From Dehalococcoidia bacterium UBA1123 (GTDB lineage Bacteria > Chloroflexota > Dehalococcoidia > Lucifugimonadales > UBA1123), in NCBI GenBank assembly GCA_002313895.1, contig DCAW01000121.1:1-56265 (forward strand): a stretch of DNA of 56,265 nt, written 5' to 3'. Every line of letters begins with the position of its first letter. Within the stretch, counting starts at the first letter, position 1. A program made the translations under genes and the position numbers. The notes under the pieces were generated by a model, which had not been told where the DNA came from, made no database searches, and was given only the letters and a program-made list of their open reading frames with translations. This document shows, in pieces, positions 10,089 through 18,540 of the stretch.

Positions 10089-10100
10089 ATTGCGCGCAAT
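10089..10100. promoter_or_regulatory. 12-bp perfect palindrome in the MFS/EVE intergenic gap
   Basis: ATTGCGCGCAAT is a perfect palindrome about 90 bp upstream of the EVE-domain gene, in a 248-bp gap that holds no supported gene. It could bind a dimeric regulator. It is short enough that chance is a real alternative. Confidence 0.2.
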
Positions 10101-10187
10101 CGAGCAAAACTTCTGCTAGCAATCAATCTGACGAATCGTCGATATTGAGAACACTAAATATGAAACGTCTCTTCGGAGGAGCGCCGA

Positions 10188-10661
10188 ATGCCAGCACGTC
10201 GATATTGGCTCGTAAAATCCGAACCTAGCGTCTATTCATTCCAAGAGCTACAGGCGGAGGAGGGCGGGGAAGCCGAGTGGGATGGCGTCCGCAACTATGC
10301 GGCGCGTAACACAATGCGCGACGATATGCAGGTGGGCGACGGTGTGCTGTTCTACCACTCCAACTCTAAACCGAACGCCATTGTGGGTTACGCCGTTGTG
10401 TCCCGCTCTGGTTATCCAGACCATACAGCGTGGGATCCAAAATCTGAACATCCTGACCTAAAAAGCACGCCCGAGGATCCGATATGGTACATGGTGGACA
10501 TAAAAGCCGAAGCGTTGTTCCGCAGTCCCATCAGCCTTACACAGGTGAAATTCGATAACGAATTGAAAGATATGGTGTTAGCTAAAAACTCCCGTCTTTC
10601 GGTGCAATCGGTGACACCGAAGGAGTGGAAGGTCATACTCACAATGGGTATGAGCGAGTAA
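10188..10661 (+). CDS. EVE domain-containing protein
   Basis: A 157-residue single-domain protein of the EVE (PUA-like) fold. It has the YWLVKSEP start, the WDGVRNYAARN block and VGDGVLFYHS, which match the bacterial and thymocyte nuclear protein 1 type. EVE domains in this group are proposed to bind modified bases in DNA or RNA. The protein spans the whole domain with nothing fused. The ATG follows GGAGGA at good spacing. The TPR gene begins one base after its stop codon, suggesting co-transcription. The fold is clear; the cellular role is not known. Confidence 0.92.
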   Translation: MPARRYWLVKSEPSVYSFQELQAEEGGEAEWDGVRNYAARNTMRDDMQVGDGVLFYHSNSKPNAIVGYAVVSRSGYPDHTAWDPKSEHPDLKSTPEDPIWYMVDIKAEALFRSPISLTQVKFDNELKDMVLAKNSRLSVQSVTPKEWKVILTMGMSE

Positions 10662-10662
10662 T

Positions 10663-11187
10663 TTGGAACGGCCTTTTCCAGACCCAGACCTCAGCCCCAC
10701 CAGCGACCGCGATTACGTCACAAACACAATTTTGCATCTCTCAGACGTCATCCACGGCAACCCCGACGACCGACGTGCATGGTTCTTGCGAGGAAACGCC
10801 TATCTGGACATTGGCGACTTCCACTCCGCCATTTCTGATTATTCCCGCGTCATAGAGCTAGACCCAACCGACAGAATTGCCATGAACAACCGAGGCATCG
10901 CGCACCGGGGGCTGGGAAATCCCGACGCCGCGATCGACGACTATGACCGAGCGCTGGAGTTGGACGCCAACTACCGCGACGCCTATAACAACCGAGGCAT
11001 CGCTGAGGCTGACAAGGACGACCTCGAAGCAGCGATAGAGGATTTCTCGACGGCAATTCGGTTGGACCCAGGCTTCTGGCACGCGTACGGCCAACGTGGG
11101 ATGGTTTTTTGGAAGTTGGGGAGAAGGGCCGAGGCCGAACGGGACTACGCGCTAGCTTCTAAACTGGCCCTAGGCAAGAAACCTTAG
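10663..11187 (+). CDS. Tetratricopeptide repeat protein
   Basis: A 174-residue protein made almost entirely of four TPR units, each with the W/Y..RG..Y/H...G....A..DY/F..A..LDP pattern, from about residue 35 to 170. Such repeats form helical protein-binding scaffolds. No signal peptide or membrane segment is seen, so it is probably cytoplasmic. The start is taken as TTG, one base after the EVE stop; no in-frame ATG occurs before the second repeat, and the ribosome site (GAGCGAG) is weak, suggesting translational coupling to the upstream gene. The partner is unknown. The start position is the least certain part. Confidence 0.82.
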   Translation: MERPFPDPDLSPTSDRDYVTNTILHLSDVIHGNPDDRRAWFLRGNAYLDIGDFHSAISDYSRVIELDPTDRIAMNNRGIAHRGLGNPDAAIDDYDRALELDANYRDAYNNRGIAEADKDDLEAAIEDFSTAIRLDPGFWHAYGQRGMVFWKLGRRAEAERDYALASKLALGKKP

Positions 11188-11408
11188 CTGCCGCAGTCCA
11201 AACAATCCTGCATTCGAATCTGCAAGATTCTGTCAGTTGGTGAACGTCACATAATCCTTCTCGTTTTGTTTGAAGACCAATTGTTCTAAACGCTAGTAAA
11301 AACGTCGTCAAACACCTTGACGCGAACATATGTACTGTTTTATTCTTATCCTCGAACCAGAGAATAGTGGAATTTCAAGCCAATTTCAAGATTTGAGGAG
11401 TAGCGAGA

Positions 11409-11771
11409 ATGGGACAACCGGTGGTGCATTGGGAAATTGCGGGCAAGGACGCCGTGAAGCTTCAGGAGTTTTACAGCGGTATTTTTGACTGGAAGGTCAA
11501 TGTTGACGAGGCATTGAATTACGGCATCGTCGAAACACGAGGGCAAGGCGGGATCGACGGCGGCATATTCGCTCCACCCAACGGCGCCGCGCCGTACACC
11601 ATGTTTTATGTCCATGTCGACGACATCCAGAAGTATCTCTACAAGATCGAATCACTCGGCGGAAAAACGATGATGCCGCCAAGGGAAATTCCAGGCGTCG
11701 GTTCTGCGGCCGTTTTCAGCGACCCAGATGGTAACTCAGTGGGTCTGTTCACCGGAGAGACCGTAAGTTAG
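11409..11771 (+). CDS. VOC family (glyoxalase/bleomycin resistance-like) protein
   Basis: A 120-residue VOC-superfamily protein with paired beta-alpha-beta-beta-beta modules. It opens with VVHWEI and ends with AAVFSDPDGNSVGLF, the usual closing strand. It matches small proteins in which an N-terminal histidine and glutamate in the second module may bind a metal ion. The substrate is unknown; candidates include glyoxalase, dioxygenase or sequestration roles. The ATG is preceded by GAGGAG. A 221-bp gap upstream shows no gene. It lies upstream of an SRPBCC gene but a hairpin separates the two. Confidence 0.88.
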   Translation: MGQPVVHWEIAGKDAVKLQEFYSGIFDWKVNVDEALNYGIVETRGQGGIDGGIFAPPNGAAPYTMFYVHVDDIQKYLYKIESLGGKTMMPPREIPGVGSAAVFSDPDGNSVGLFTGETVS

Positions 11772-11813
11772 TCCCCCCGGACGAGGAGCCAAGTCAACTC
11801 CTCTCCCCTCATC

Positions 11814-11851
11814 GTCTATCTCTCTTCTTTCTCAAAGGCGGGGAGATAGAC
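11814..11851 (+). terminator. Candidate intrinsic terminator or leader hairpin after the VOC gene
   Basis: GTCTATCTC (11814-11822) pairs perfectly with GAGATAGAC (11843-11851), and two further inner pairs are possible. The loop is about 16 nt. The right arm is followed by CCAATTTGGTTTG, a T-rich but not uninterrupted tract. It ends 26 bp before the SRPBCC start, so it may terminate VOC transcription or control the next gene. Confidence 0.45.
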
Positions 11852-11877
11852 CAATTTGGTTTGTAGGAGGGTTTGTC

Positions 11878-12342
11878 ATGAAGGCGTCAGCCGCGGTGAC
11901 GATTTATGCGCCAATCGACCAGGTCTTCGATTTCATAGCGAATATCGAGAACAACGATCAGTGGATCAACGGCGTGACGGAGCCAGCTTGGACCTCCGTA
12001 TCGGTCATGGAAACCGGCGCGACATTTCAAAGTATGTACACCTATGGCGGCAAAACTCACGAGATCGCATATGAGATAACGGCTCTTGAAACTCCCAGGC
12101 TCATGGCGACGAGATCAACCAGTGGCCCGTTCCCTTTCGACTCAGAGGTCTCTTTGGAGTCAATGGATGACAAGACTCGAATCACGAACACACTGAACGC
12201 CAAAGCTACCAATTGGGGATTGGGATTGTGGTTCACGCTGTTTGGAGTGATGATTCGTCCATTTATGGCCAGACAGCTTCAACGAGAGTTGATGCTTGTC
12301 AAAACCTTGCTAGAGAATCCGGAAGATGCAACGCGGTCCTGA
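11878..12342 (+). CDS. SRPBCC family protein (polyketide cyclase/START-like)
   Basis: A 154-residue helix-grip protein. It has the family's opening, a strand with API-D-VFDFIAN and a NNDQW turn, followed by alternating strands and a long C-terminal helix (residues about 118-147). SRPBCC proteins bind hydrophobic ligands in a deep cavity. This one may be a cyclase or dehydratase, or simply a lipid-binding protein. The ATG is preceded by AGGAGG at optimal spacing. Its stop codon lies two bases from the stop of the converging gamma-glutamyltransferase gene. Ligand and role cannot be assigned. Confidence 0.85.
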   Translation: MKASAAVTIYAPIDQVFDFIANIENNDQWINGVTEPAWTSVSVMETGATFQSMYTYGGKTHEIAYEITALETPRLMATRSTSGPFPFDSEVSLESMDDKTRITNTLNAKATNWGLGLWFTLFGVMIRPFMARQLQRELMLVKTLLENPEDATRS

Positions 12343-12344
12343 AC

Positions 12345-13937
12345 CTACCAGCCTATGGCCGCGCCGTCGGCACGTGGCTCGCTTCCGCCGGTCAGCACGC
12401 CAGATTCTGGGTCGCGCCGGATTATCTGTCCACTGCCAAAAAAGATGCCGTGAGGCTCGCGTACGGTAATCGGATGGCCTTTGGCTTGCAACCCTTTCAC
12501 AACTTCGGTGGTGACCAGGTCTTCGAGGAATATGCCTTCCTCGAACCGGACACTGAATCTAGGGGCGTTCAGCGCTTCTTGTGGATTTTTGTCGAAGTCG
12601 ACCATATTCGAGATGACCTGAAGGTGTCCCTGAGCCTGCTGCATCGAACCCATGACGCCATACGAAGCCCATAGCTCGTCGTTGCGAGTGACCATGCCTG
12701 GAATCAGCGTGTGGAAAGGCCGTTTCCGGGGGGCTAATGCGTTGGCATGTTCTGGGTCCAAAACAAACGACGAACCGCGATTGTGCAGGGCAATCCCTGT
12801 GGTCGGAACGACCAGGCCCGTGCCGAATCCCATGTAAACACTGTTGATGAATGAGCAAGCGTTGCCGTCGCCGTCGACACAAGTCAGATACACGGTGTCT
12901 GGATGGGATGGCGGCTTGCCGGGAGTGATTACCACCTGCGCGCGGTTGGGGTCGATCATGGCCCTTCGCGTGGCGGCATATTGCTTGGACAGCAACTCCG
13001 TCGAAGCGACGTTCATGTGCGCCGGATCCGCGATGTATTGCATGGCGTCGCCGAAAGAGAGGCGCATACTTTCGATGAGATGGTGGTATGCGTCAACGCT
13101 CTGGTACCCCATGTCCGCCAGATCGAATCCCTCGGCGATATTGAGCGCCATCAGGGTGTTCAATCCCTGGGTGGGAGGCGGGACTTGCCAGCAGTCGAAT
13201 CCGCGATAGGACGTGCAGCTTGGCTCGACCCATTCGGCGTAGTGGTCGGCCATGTCCTCGGTCGTGATCCAACCGCCCATTTTCTGGACGAAATTAGCTA
13301 TCTTCTCAGCGATAGGGCCATTGTAAAAGGCTTTGGCTCCGCCTTCAGCGACTGTTCGCAGAGTCTCTGCCAGCGTCGGATTCTGGAACACGTCTCCGGG
13401 TTTAGGAGGCTTGCCGTTGAGCAGCATCTCAGGGCCACCTGGCCCTCCTTCCAGACGGTATGCCGAGAAATCCCAGTGCCGCGAGATGATCTCTGAGACG
13501 GGGAATCCGTCCTCCGCGTATTCGATGGCAGGCTTCAAAACGTCAGCCAGTCCCATATTCCCGTAACGGTCTATGATGGCCTGCCACCCGCTGACCGCGC
13601 CGGGCACGGTGATCGCATAAGGACTCTGGTCTGAGATGACATCCATGCCTTGATTGACCAATTCATCCAACGACGCGGCCGCAGCCGAACGGCCGCTGGC
13701 ATTAAGGGCCGTCACCTGCCCGTCATGAGCCATCCGAACCAGAGCAAACATATCACCGCCGACTCCGGTGGATAATGGCTCCACCACGTTCAGCGCGGCG
13801 GCGGTCGCCACTGCCGCATCGACGGCGTTGCCGCCTCCCATGAGAACACGGATTCCAGCCATGGCCCCCAGAGGTTGGGTTGTCGAGACCATCCCGTTTC
13901 GTGCCATGACCGGAGATCGCCGTGAATCAAATTTCAT
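12345..13937 (-). CDS. Gamma-glutamyltransferase family protein
   Basis: N-terminal nucleophile hydrolase of 530 residues, made as one chain that normally cleaves itself before the catalytic threonine. That residue is Thr348, in HPDTVYLTCVDGDGN. The N-terminal GGGNAVDAAVA and STGVGGDMF blocks match the family. An in-frame extension up to 14081 exists, but it overlaps the preceding gene; the ATG at 13937 has AAGGAC upstream and starts close to the conserved region, so it is chosen. No signal peptide is seen, so it may act in the cytoplasm, unlike periplasmic GGT. It is the last gene of the 2-oxoacid dehydrogenase operon, 43 bp after the AcoX-like gene. Substrate could be glutathione, a gamma-glutamyl compound or another acyl-amide. 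Confidence 0.9.
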   Translation of the reverse strand: MKFDSRRSPVMARNGMVSTTQPLGAMAGIRVLMGGGNAVDAAVATAAALNVVEPLSTGVGGDMFALVRMAHDGQVTALNASGRSAAAASLDELVNQGMDVISDQSPYAITVPGAVSGWQAIIDRYGNMGLADVLKPAIEYAEDGFPVSEIISRHWDFSAYRLEGGPGGPEMLLNGKPPKPGDVFQNPTLAETLRTVAEGGAKAFYNGPIAEKIANFVQKMGGWITTEDMADHYAEWVEPSCTSYRGFDCWQVPPPTQGLNTLMALNIAEGFDLADMGYQSVDAYHHLIESMRLSFGDAMQYIADPAHMNVASTELLSKQYAATRRAMIDPNRAQVVITPGKPPSHPDTVYLTCVDGDGNACSFINSVYMGFGTGLVVPTTGIALHNRGSSFVLDPEHANALAPRKRPFHTLIPGMVTRNDELWASYGVMGSMQQAQGHLQVISNMVDFDKNPQEALNAPRFSVRFEEGIFLEDLVTTEVVKGLQAKGHPITVREPHGIFFGSGQIIRRDPESGVLTGGSEPRADGAAIGW

Positions 13938-13980
13938 TTTGTCCTTAATTTTCAAGAATGCTGGATTCGAGAATATTCCC

Positions 13981-14961
13981 TCAGTCGCGCATATGTCCAA
14001 GCTCCGCCGCGGCCCTGAGTGTCTTGTTAACATCAACCACCAGAGGCCCGTCAGACGACAGCGTGACGCTGGCAGAATCACTGGGTTTTAAGCTTAGCGT
14101 TCGTTCGCCATCGAGCGCGATTGTTGAAGGTCTCAAGGTTACGATGGTGCTGTCCCCGGCATTTAGAGCCTGCCAAGACTTGATTTTCACAGGCAGAACC
14201 ATCCCAGGAGCCACCGGCGCCAATACCGAACCATCGCCATCGCCGAACTCAATGTGAACACCGCCTCCATCTCCGAGTGAAATCGGTTTTAGCTGCGCTC
14301 CGATAGCCGACAAGCCGATGCTCGATGGTTCGGCGCGGCACAGGAACACCTCGTGTAGCGTGCTCATATCCCATATCGCTCGCGCCCCGACGAACCTCTC
14401 GTAGGACACAGCCAGGTCAACCAGCGCGATGTGTTTGACGTCACCGTTTAGTTTGAGTTCCAGCTTGTTGGAACGCGTGGCAACAACTCGGACATCGACC
14501 ACGCCCTGGCTGACCAGTCCTGCCGCCATCCCCGCAACCGTGCCTTCGATCATCGACGGAAATACGTTGTTCGTGCCTGTAGAGATCGGCAATATCGGAA
14601 CTTCGGCCAAGTCCTTAGCTACAGCGCGATTAGTGCCGTCGCCTCCGAGAGTTATCACGCAACCGACGCCACGATCGCGCATATGTGCTGCCGCACGTGT
14701 CGAGTCTTCTTCGGCGTGGAATACCGGTATGTCGATAAATTCAGTTTCGAATTTGAAATTTGAGCCATCCAAAGCGCCACGGCCCAACATCCCAGAGTCC
14801 GGCATGAACAAGACGCTTTCAACGCCAACAGCATCCAGCCCGGCGAGAACGCGCTTGAGAATGTTAATCTTTTCGTTATTAGGAACAAAACGACCCTGAG
14901 CGACAATTCTGCGAATGTCCTTGCCGGCGGCGGGGTTGGCGATTATACCCACTGAGGCCAA
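13981..14961 (-). CDS. ATP-NAD kinase-fold protein, AcoX-like
   Basis: A 326-residue protein with the NAD kinase/diacylglycerol kinase fold: GIIANPAAGKDIRR at residues 5-18 and GGDGTNR at 106-112, followed by PISTGTNNVFP. This matches the ATP-NAD kinase-like AcoX family, often encoded with acetoin dehydrogenase. Its position next to E1 and E2 subunits supports that. The start is TTG at 14961, three bases after the E2 stop, so it is co-translated. The C-terminal 60 residues form a small beta domain. Whether it phosphorylates NAD or serves the complex in another way is not known. The E2-AcoX-GGT order implies shared regulation from the promoter ahead of E1 alpha. Confidence 0.82.
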   Translation of the reverse strand: MASVGIIANPAAGKDIRRIVAQGRFVPNNEKINILKRVLAGLDAVGVESVLFMPDSGMLGRGALDGSNFKFETEFIDIPVFHAEEDSTRAAAHMRDRGVGCVITLGGDGTNRAVAKDLAEVPILPISTGTNNVFPSMIEGTVAGMAAGLVSQGVVDVRVVATRSNKLELKLNGDVKHIALVDLAVSYERFVGARAIWDMSTLHEVFLCRAEPSSIGLSAIGAQLKPISLGDGGGVHIEFGDGDGSVLAPVAPGMVLPVKIKSWQALNAGDSTIVTLRPSTIALDGERTLSLKPSDSASVTLSSDGPLVVDVNKTLRAAAELGHMRD

Positions 14962-14964
14962 GCG

Positions 14965-16308
14965 TCAGGCCTCCAGCGCCCTAGCAGCCAGCCATTCCGC
15001 GGACTCCAAGCTGGACTTCAGAGTCCGCATAAATTCGGCCACGGGGACGCCGTCCAGCGCTCGATGATCAAAAGTAACGCTGGCGTGCATGGTTGAGCGC
15101 ACGACGATCTCGCCATCAACAGCGACAGGTTTTTGAGATATTCGTCCGATACCCAAAATCGCCACTTGAGGCGGATCAACCAAGGGCGTGAACACATCTA
15201 TATCGTAGTTCGACAACGATGTTATCGTGAAACCTGCGCCGGTCATGTCCTCGATCGTTAGCGAATTGTCGCGGGTCTTGCCGGCAAGTTCCCGGAGTCG
15301 TTTGGCGATGCCCAGAAGGCTGGCCTGGTCAACACAGTCAACTACCGGGACAACCAGTCCATCAGGCACGGCCATTGCAACGCCGATATTCACGTTTTTC
15401 AAAAGCATCACGGTGTCGTCCTGAAGGTACGCGTTGAGACGCGGATGCTGTTTCAGCGCATCGCCGGTTGCAGCGACAATCATATCCTGGTCCATCGGGC
15501 GCAATCTATCGGATCTCCACTTCGAAACCAAGGTTTCGCGTAGCTTCACAAGTTCTGTGGCGTCGATCTCTGTCGTCAACGTCACCTGCGCCATAGAGCG
15601 AACACTAAGTGACATCCGGTCTGAAATGATCTTGCGAAGGCCGGTGAGAGGAGTAGACTCAGCCACAGCGTCACCGTATGCGCTGGCAGGGTCTGAGGCG
15701 CTCAGCGCATTTTCCACGTCAGCTACCAGCACGCGACCGCCTGGACCTGTGCCTATCACATCGGCAAGATCAATGTTGTGTTGTCGAGCCAATTGCCGGG
15801 CTTTGGGGACAACCTGGCGATTTTCTGCTGAGGACTGTGTGTCACGCGCGGCCATTGCCGCCCTAATGTCGTCCTCGGTAATGCGACCTCGCGGCCCGGT
15901 GCCAGTCACGTTATCAAGATCGATGTCATTGTCTTTTGCAAGGCGGCGCGCGATTGGCGTCACCTGCGCTTTTGAACCGGCCCCTTTGGTCTCCTGTGGA
16001 GCGGCAGCACGACGCCTGCCTGAACCGCCAGCCCTGGGCGAAGCCGATTCGGGTTTTGGGGGATTTTCGTCCGGCGCCCCGATCACAACAACGATGTCGC
16101 CGACCTTCACGACAGTGCCTTCCTCGGACATGATGTGGGCAACCACTCCGGCGGTCGGGGATTCAAGCTCAGAGTTGATCTTGGCGGTCTCAATTTCGAC
16201 AAGAGGTTGACCTGGCTGGACCTCGTCGCCTTCCTTCACCAGCCATTTGACTAACGTGCCATCATCCATGTTCATGCCCCATTGCGGGAGCAATACGTTT
16301 GTAGCCAT
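14965..16308 (-). CDS. 2-oxo acid/acetoin dehydrogenase E2 (dihydrolipoamide acyltransferase) with two E3-binding domains
   Basis: E2 core of a 2-oxoacid or acetoin dehydrogenase complex, 447 residues. Domains in order: lipoyl domain (1-78) with the lipoylated lysine K43 in ETAKI; Ala/Pro-rich linker; peripheral subunit-binding domain 1 (115-152, TPIARRLAKD to GRITEDDI); a second such domain (165-202, VPKARQLARQ to GRVLVADV); then the catalytic trimer-forming domain (about 215-447) with FDHRALDG at 413-420 holding the active-site histidine. Most E2 chains carry one E3-binding domain, so two is unusual. AAGGAG precedes the ATG. Upstream is E1 beta, downstream the AcoX-like gene. No E3 (lipoamide dehydrogenase) gene occurs in this window. 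Confidence 0.93.
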   Translation of the reverse strand: MATNVLLPQWGMNMDDGTLVKWLVKEGDEVQPGQPLVEIETAKINSELESPTAGVVAHIMSEEGTVVKVGDIVVVIGAPDENPPKPESASPRAGGSGRRRAAAPQETKGAGSKAQVTPIARRLAKDNDIDLDNVTGTGPRGRITEDDIRAAMAARDTQSSAENRQVVPKARQLARQHNIDLADVIGTGPGGRVLVADVENALSASDPASAYGDAVAESTPLTGLRKIISDRMSLSVRSMAQVTLTTEIDATELVKLRETLVSKWRSDRLRPMDQDMIVAATGDALKQHPRLNAYLQDDTVMLLKNVNIGVAMAVPDGLVVPVVDCVDQASLLGIAKRLRELAGKTRDNSLTIEDMTGAGFTITSLSNYDIDVFTPLVDPPQVAILGIGRISQKPVAVDGEIVVRSTMHASVTFDHRALDGVPVAEFMRTLKSSLESAEWLAARALEA

Positions 16309-16359
16309 GAGTCACTCCTTGGGGGTCACGATTATTTTATGCCTCATAGAGTTACTCGA

Positions 16360-17322
16360 TCATTCAAGAGCAGCGTTGATCGCGTCGGCGATCTTGTCTT
16401 CGTTGGGATACACCAGATGCTCCAGCGCCGGGCTGAACGGGAAGTGAACGTCCAGGCTTGTGACACGTTGGATGGGCGCCTGCAAGCTCCAGAACCCCTC
16501 TTGGGCGACAATGCTGGAAATTTCCGATGCGACACTGCAACTTTGGTGCGCGGGGTCCACGATGACGAGCCTTCCGGTCTTCTCCACCGAATCCAAAATC
16601 GTTTTGGTGTCCAGAGGAACGATGGTTCGAGGGTCGATGACCTCCACGGATACTCCATCGGCCTCCATTTCCTCAGCCACGGTAATAGTTGGCCTGACGC
16701 TGCCTGCGATGCTCACGACGGTGACGTCGGTTCCTTCACGGATTACCGACGCCTGCCCGAACGGCACGCAAACATCATCATCCGGGACTTCGCCCCGCCA
16801 ACCGGCGAGGTTGTTATCCTCGAAGAACATCACCGGGTCGTTGTCGCGAATGGCAGTCTTGAGCAATCCTCTAGCATCGGCGGGCGAAGCAGGAATCGCT
16901 ATTTTCAGACCAGGGATCCCCATGAACAGAGGATATGGCCGATCAGCGTGATGCGCGGCGACATTATTTCCGTAAATCATACCCCACCTGTACACGATTG
17001 GCAGGCTAACCTGACCGCCAAACATATACCTCATCTTCGCGGCCTGACTTATCAATTGGTCCATTGCCACGTACGCGAAACTGGCGAGCGACGTGACTAT
17101 GGGCCTCATGCCAACCGCCGCCGCGCCAACTGCCGCACCCATGAACCCGGCTTCCGAAAGCGGGGTGTCAATGACTCGATCGTCAAATTCCTGAGAAAGT
17201 CCGCCTGTGACGCCATATATTCCGCCGCGAATGCTCTCGCCCATTAAGAAGACTTTGTCGTCTCTTCTCATCTCTTCTTTGATCGCGAGATTCAACGCGT
17301 CGCTGTATGTCATTTCGGTCAT
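16360..17322 (-). CDS. 2-oxo acid/acetoin dehydrogenase E1 beta subunit
   Basis: Transketolase-like beta subunit, 320 residues. It shows the pyrimidine-binding and C-terminal domains of PdhB/AcoB/BkdB proteins: MGESIRGGIYGVTGGL near residue 27, TPLSEAGFMGAAVG, YRWGMIYGNN, and the late VSIAGSV and DPRTIVPLD blocks. With E1 alpha it binds thiamine diphosphate and performs oxidative decarboxylation or cleavage of the substrate. AGGGG lies just upstream of the ATG. It sits 58 bp after the E1 alpha stop codon and 51 bp before the E2 start. Subfamily (pyruvate, branched-chain or acetoin) cannot be fixed from the sequence alone; the AcoX neighbour favours acetoin. Confidence 0.93.
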   Translation of the reverse strand: MTEMTYSDALNLAIKEEMRRDDKVFLMGESIRGGIYGVTGGLSQEFDDRVIDTPLSEAGFMGAAVGAAAVGMRPIVTSLASFAYVAMDQLISQAAKMRYMFGGQVSLPIVYRWGMIYGNNVAAHHADRPYPLFMGIPGLKIAIPASPADARGLLKTAIRDNDPVMFFEDNNLAGWRGEVPDDDVCVPFGQASVIREGTDVTVVSIAGSVRPTITVAEEMEADGVSVEVIDPRTIVPLDTKTILDSVEKTGRLVIVDPAHQSCSVASEISSIVAQEGFWSLQAPIQRVTSLDVHFPFSPALEHLVYPNEDKIADAINAALE

Positions 17323-17380
17323 GATGTGCCCCTAAGCGTGAGAATGTTTTGAGTTGAGTGTAATAACGAAATCCTCGCGA

Positions 17381-18370
17381 TTAGCGGGCTGGCAGTGGGT
17401 CGGAATAGAGATCGGTGAATAGGTCTTCGGGTTCAGGATATGGGCTCTGACGGGCAAATTCCAGCGCGTCCTCGATGGCCTGTCTTACATCGTTCCTGAC
17501 TGCCTCGATCTCTTCTTGTGTCGCCACTTCTTGTTCGATTAGCCATGCGGAGTGGAGTTTGATGGGGTCGCGTTCTTTCCATCGCGCCACTTCTTCCTCT
17601 GTCCTGTACGGTTCTCGTAAGATGCGGTTCAAACCTTCTGAATGGTCCTCGTAGCGGTATGTTCGGGCTTCCAGGAGAGTCGGTCCACCGCCGTCCCTGG
17701 CCCGTTGGACGGCCTGTACTGTCGCCTCATAAACCGCCATAACGTCCTGGCCATCGACCAGAACTCCAGGCATGTCGTAGGCGACAGCCCGATCCGCAAT
17801 GTTTTCAACTGCCACTGTGTCCCGGTACGACGTTGTCACCGCGTACTGATTGTTCTCGCACAAAAATATGACGGGGAGTTTCCAGACTGAGGCGAGATTC
17901 ATCGCCTCGTGGCATGCTCCCTGGTTGCTTGCCCCGTCTCCGAAGAACGAAACGACAACTCTGTCGTTGTTTTGCATTTTGCTTCCCAGCGCCGCGCCGA
18001 CAGCCACTGGAAGAGCCGACGCAAGAATCCCAGATTCTCCGAGGATGCCGATGTCGAAGTCGGCAAGGTGCATCGAACCGCCTTTGCCTTTGCAGTATCC
18101 CGTCGCTTTGCCAAGGAGTTCCGCCATTGCTCGTCGAACGTCGCCGCCCTTTGAGATCGGGTGACCATGCGAACGGTGGTTGCCGGTGATGTAATCGTCG
18201 TCGCGCAACGCAGTGCATGCCCCGACAGCTACAGCTTCTTCGCCGATGTAAACGTGGGCCATGCCTACCAATTCAGCGCTCTGGACCATGGTTTGGACTG
18301 TTTCGTCGAATCGGCGAATTAGCATCATTCGCCGCAACTGGAGCATGTACAGTTCTTTACCTTCGGGCAT
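17381..18370 (-). CDS. 2-oxo acid/acetoin dehydrogenase E1 alpha subunit
   Basis: Thiamine diphosphate-binding alpha subunit, 329 residues. The TPP motif begins at GDG (144-146) and closes with NN (173-174). HRSHGHPISKGG and GKATGYCKGKGGSMH are the loops that order near the cofactor, and YRYEDHSEG near the C-terminus matches the phospho-loop region of PdhA and AcoA proteins. The ATG has GGAGG a few bases upstream. It is the first gene of the E1-E2-AcoX-GGT operon, with a candidate promoter just upstream. Acetoin dehydrogenase is the favoured assignment because of the AcoX-like partner; pyruvate or branched-chain 2-oxoacid dehydrogenase remain possible. Confidence 0.93.
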   Translation of the reverse strand: MPEGKELYMLQLRRMMLIRRFDETVQTMVQSAELVGMAHVYIGEEAVAVGACTALRDDDYITGNHRSHGHPISKGGDVRRAMAELLGKATGYCKGKGGSMHLADFDIGILGESGILASALPVAVGAALGSKMQNNDRVVVSFFGDGASNQGACHEAMNLASVWKLPVIFLCENNQYAVTTSYRDTVAVENIADRAVAYDMPGVLVDGQDVMAVYEATVQAVQRARDGGGPTLLEARTYRYEDHSEGLNRILREPYRTEEEVARWKERDPIKLHSAWLIEQEVATQEEIEAVRNDVRQAIEDALEFARQSPYPEPEDLFTDLYSDPLPAR

Positions 18371-18413
18371 TTCGGCCTCCGCATCGAAAAGGAGTGATCA
18401 ATCGGTGAGGACG

Positions 18414-18443
18414 ATTATAGCGCCAAAGTTTTGGATTTGTCTG
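18414..18443 (-). promoter_or_regulatory. Candidate promoter for the E1-E2-AcoX-GGT operon
   Basis: On the minus strand a -35-like CAGACA (18443-18438) is followed, 18 bp later, by a perfect TATAAT -10 box (18419-18414). It is about 45 bp upstream of the E1 alpha start. The -35 box is weak, so an activator may be needed. Confidence 0.4.
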
Positions 18444-18540
18444 GTTCTGTGACAGGGGAGGTCGGGAGCGGCAATCATAACTAATCGAGAGAGACAGCTG
18501 CCAAAAACTAAAAGATGAGAAATCGATGCTACGCGCTTGG

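Noticed and set aside
9805..10122. Minus-strand open frame in the MFS/EVE gap
   Set aside because: It overlaps the MFS 3' end by more than 130 bp, has no ribosome site and no recognisable sequence.
12345..14081. Longer gamma-glutamyltransferase start at 14081
   Set aside because: The added residues lie inside the AcoX-like gene and are unlike GGT; the ATG at 13937 has its own ribosome site.
15434..16210. Plus-strand open frame opposite the E2 gene
   Set aside because: Antisense shadow of the E2 coding region; the translation is Ser/Ala-rich with no domain.
16282..17247. Long plus-strand open frame opposite E1 beta
   Set aside because: It is antisense to a highly conserved E1 beta gene and its translation has no recognisable motif, typical of shadow frames in GC-rich DNA.
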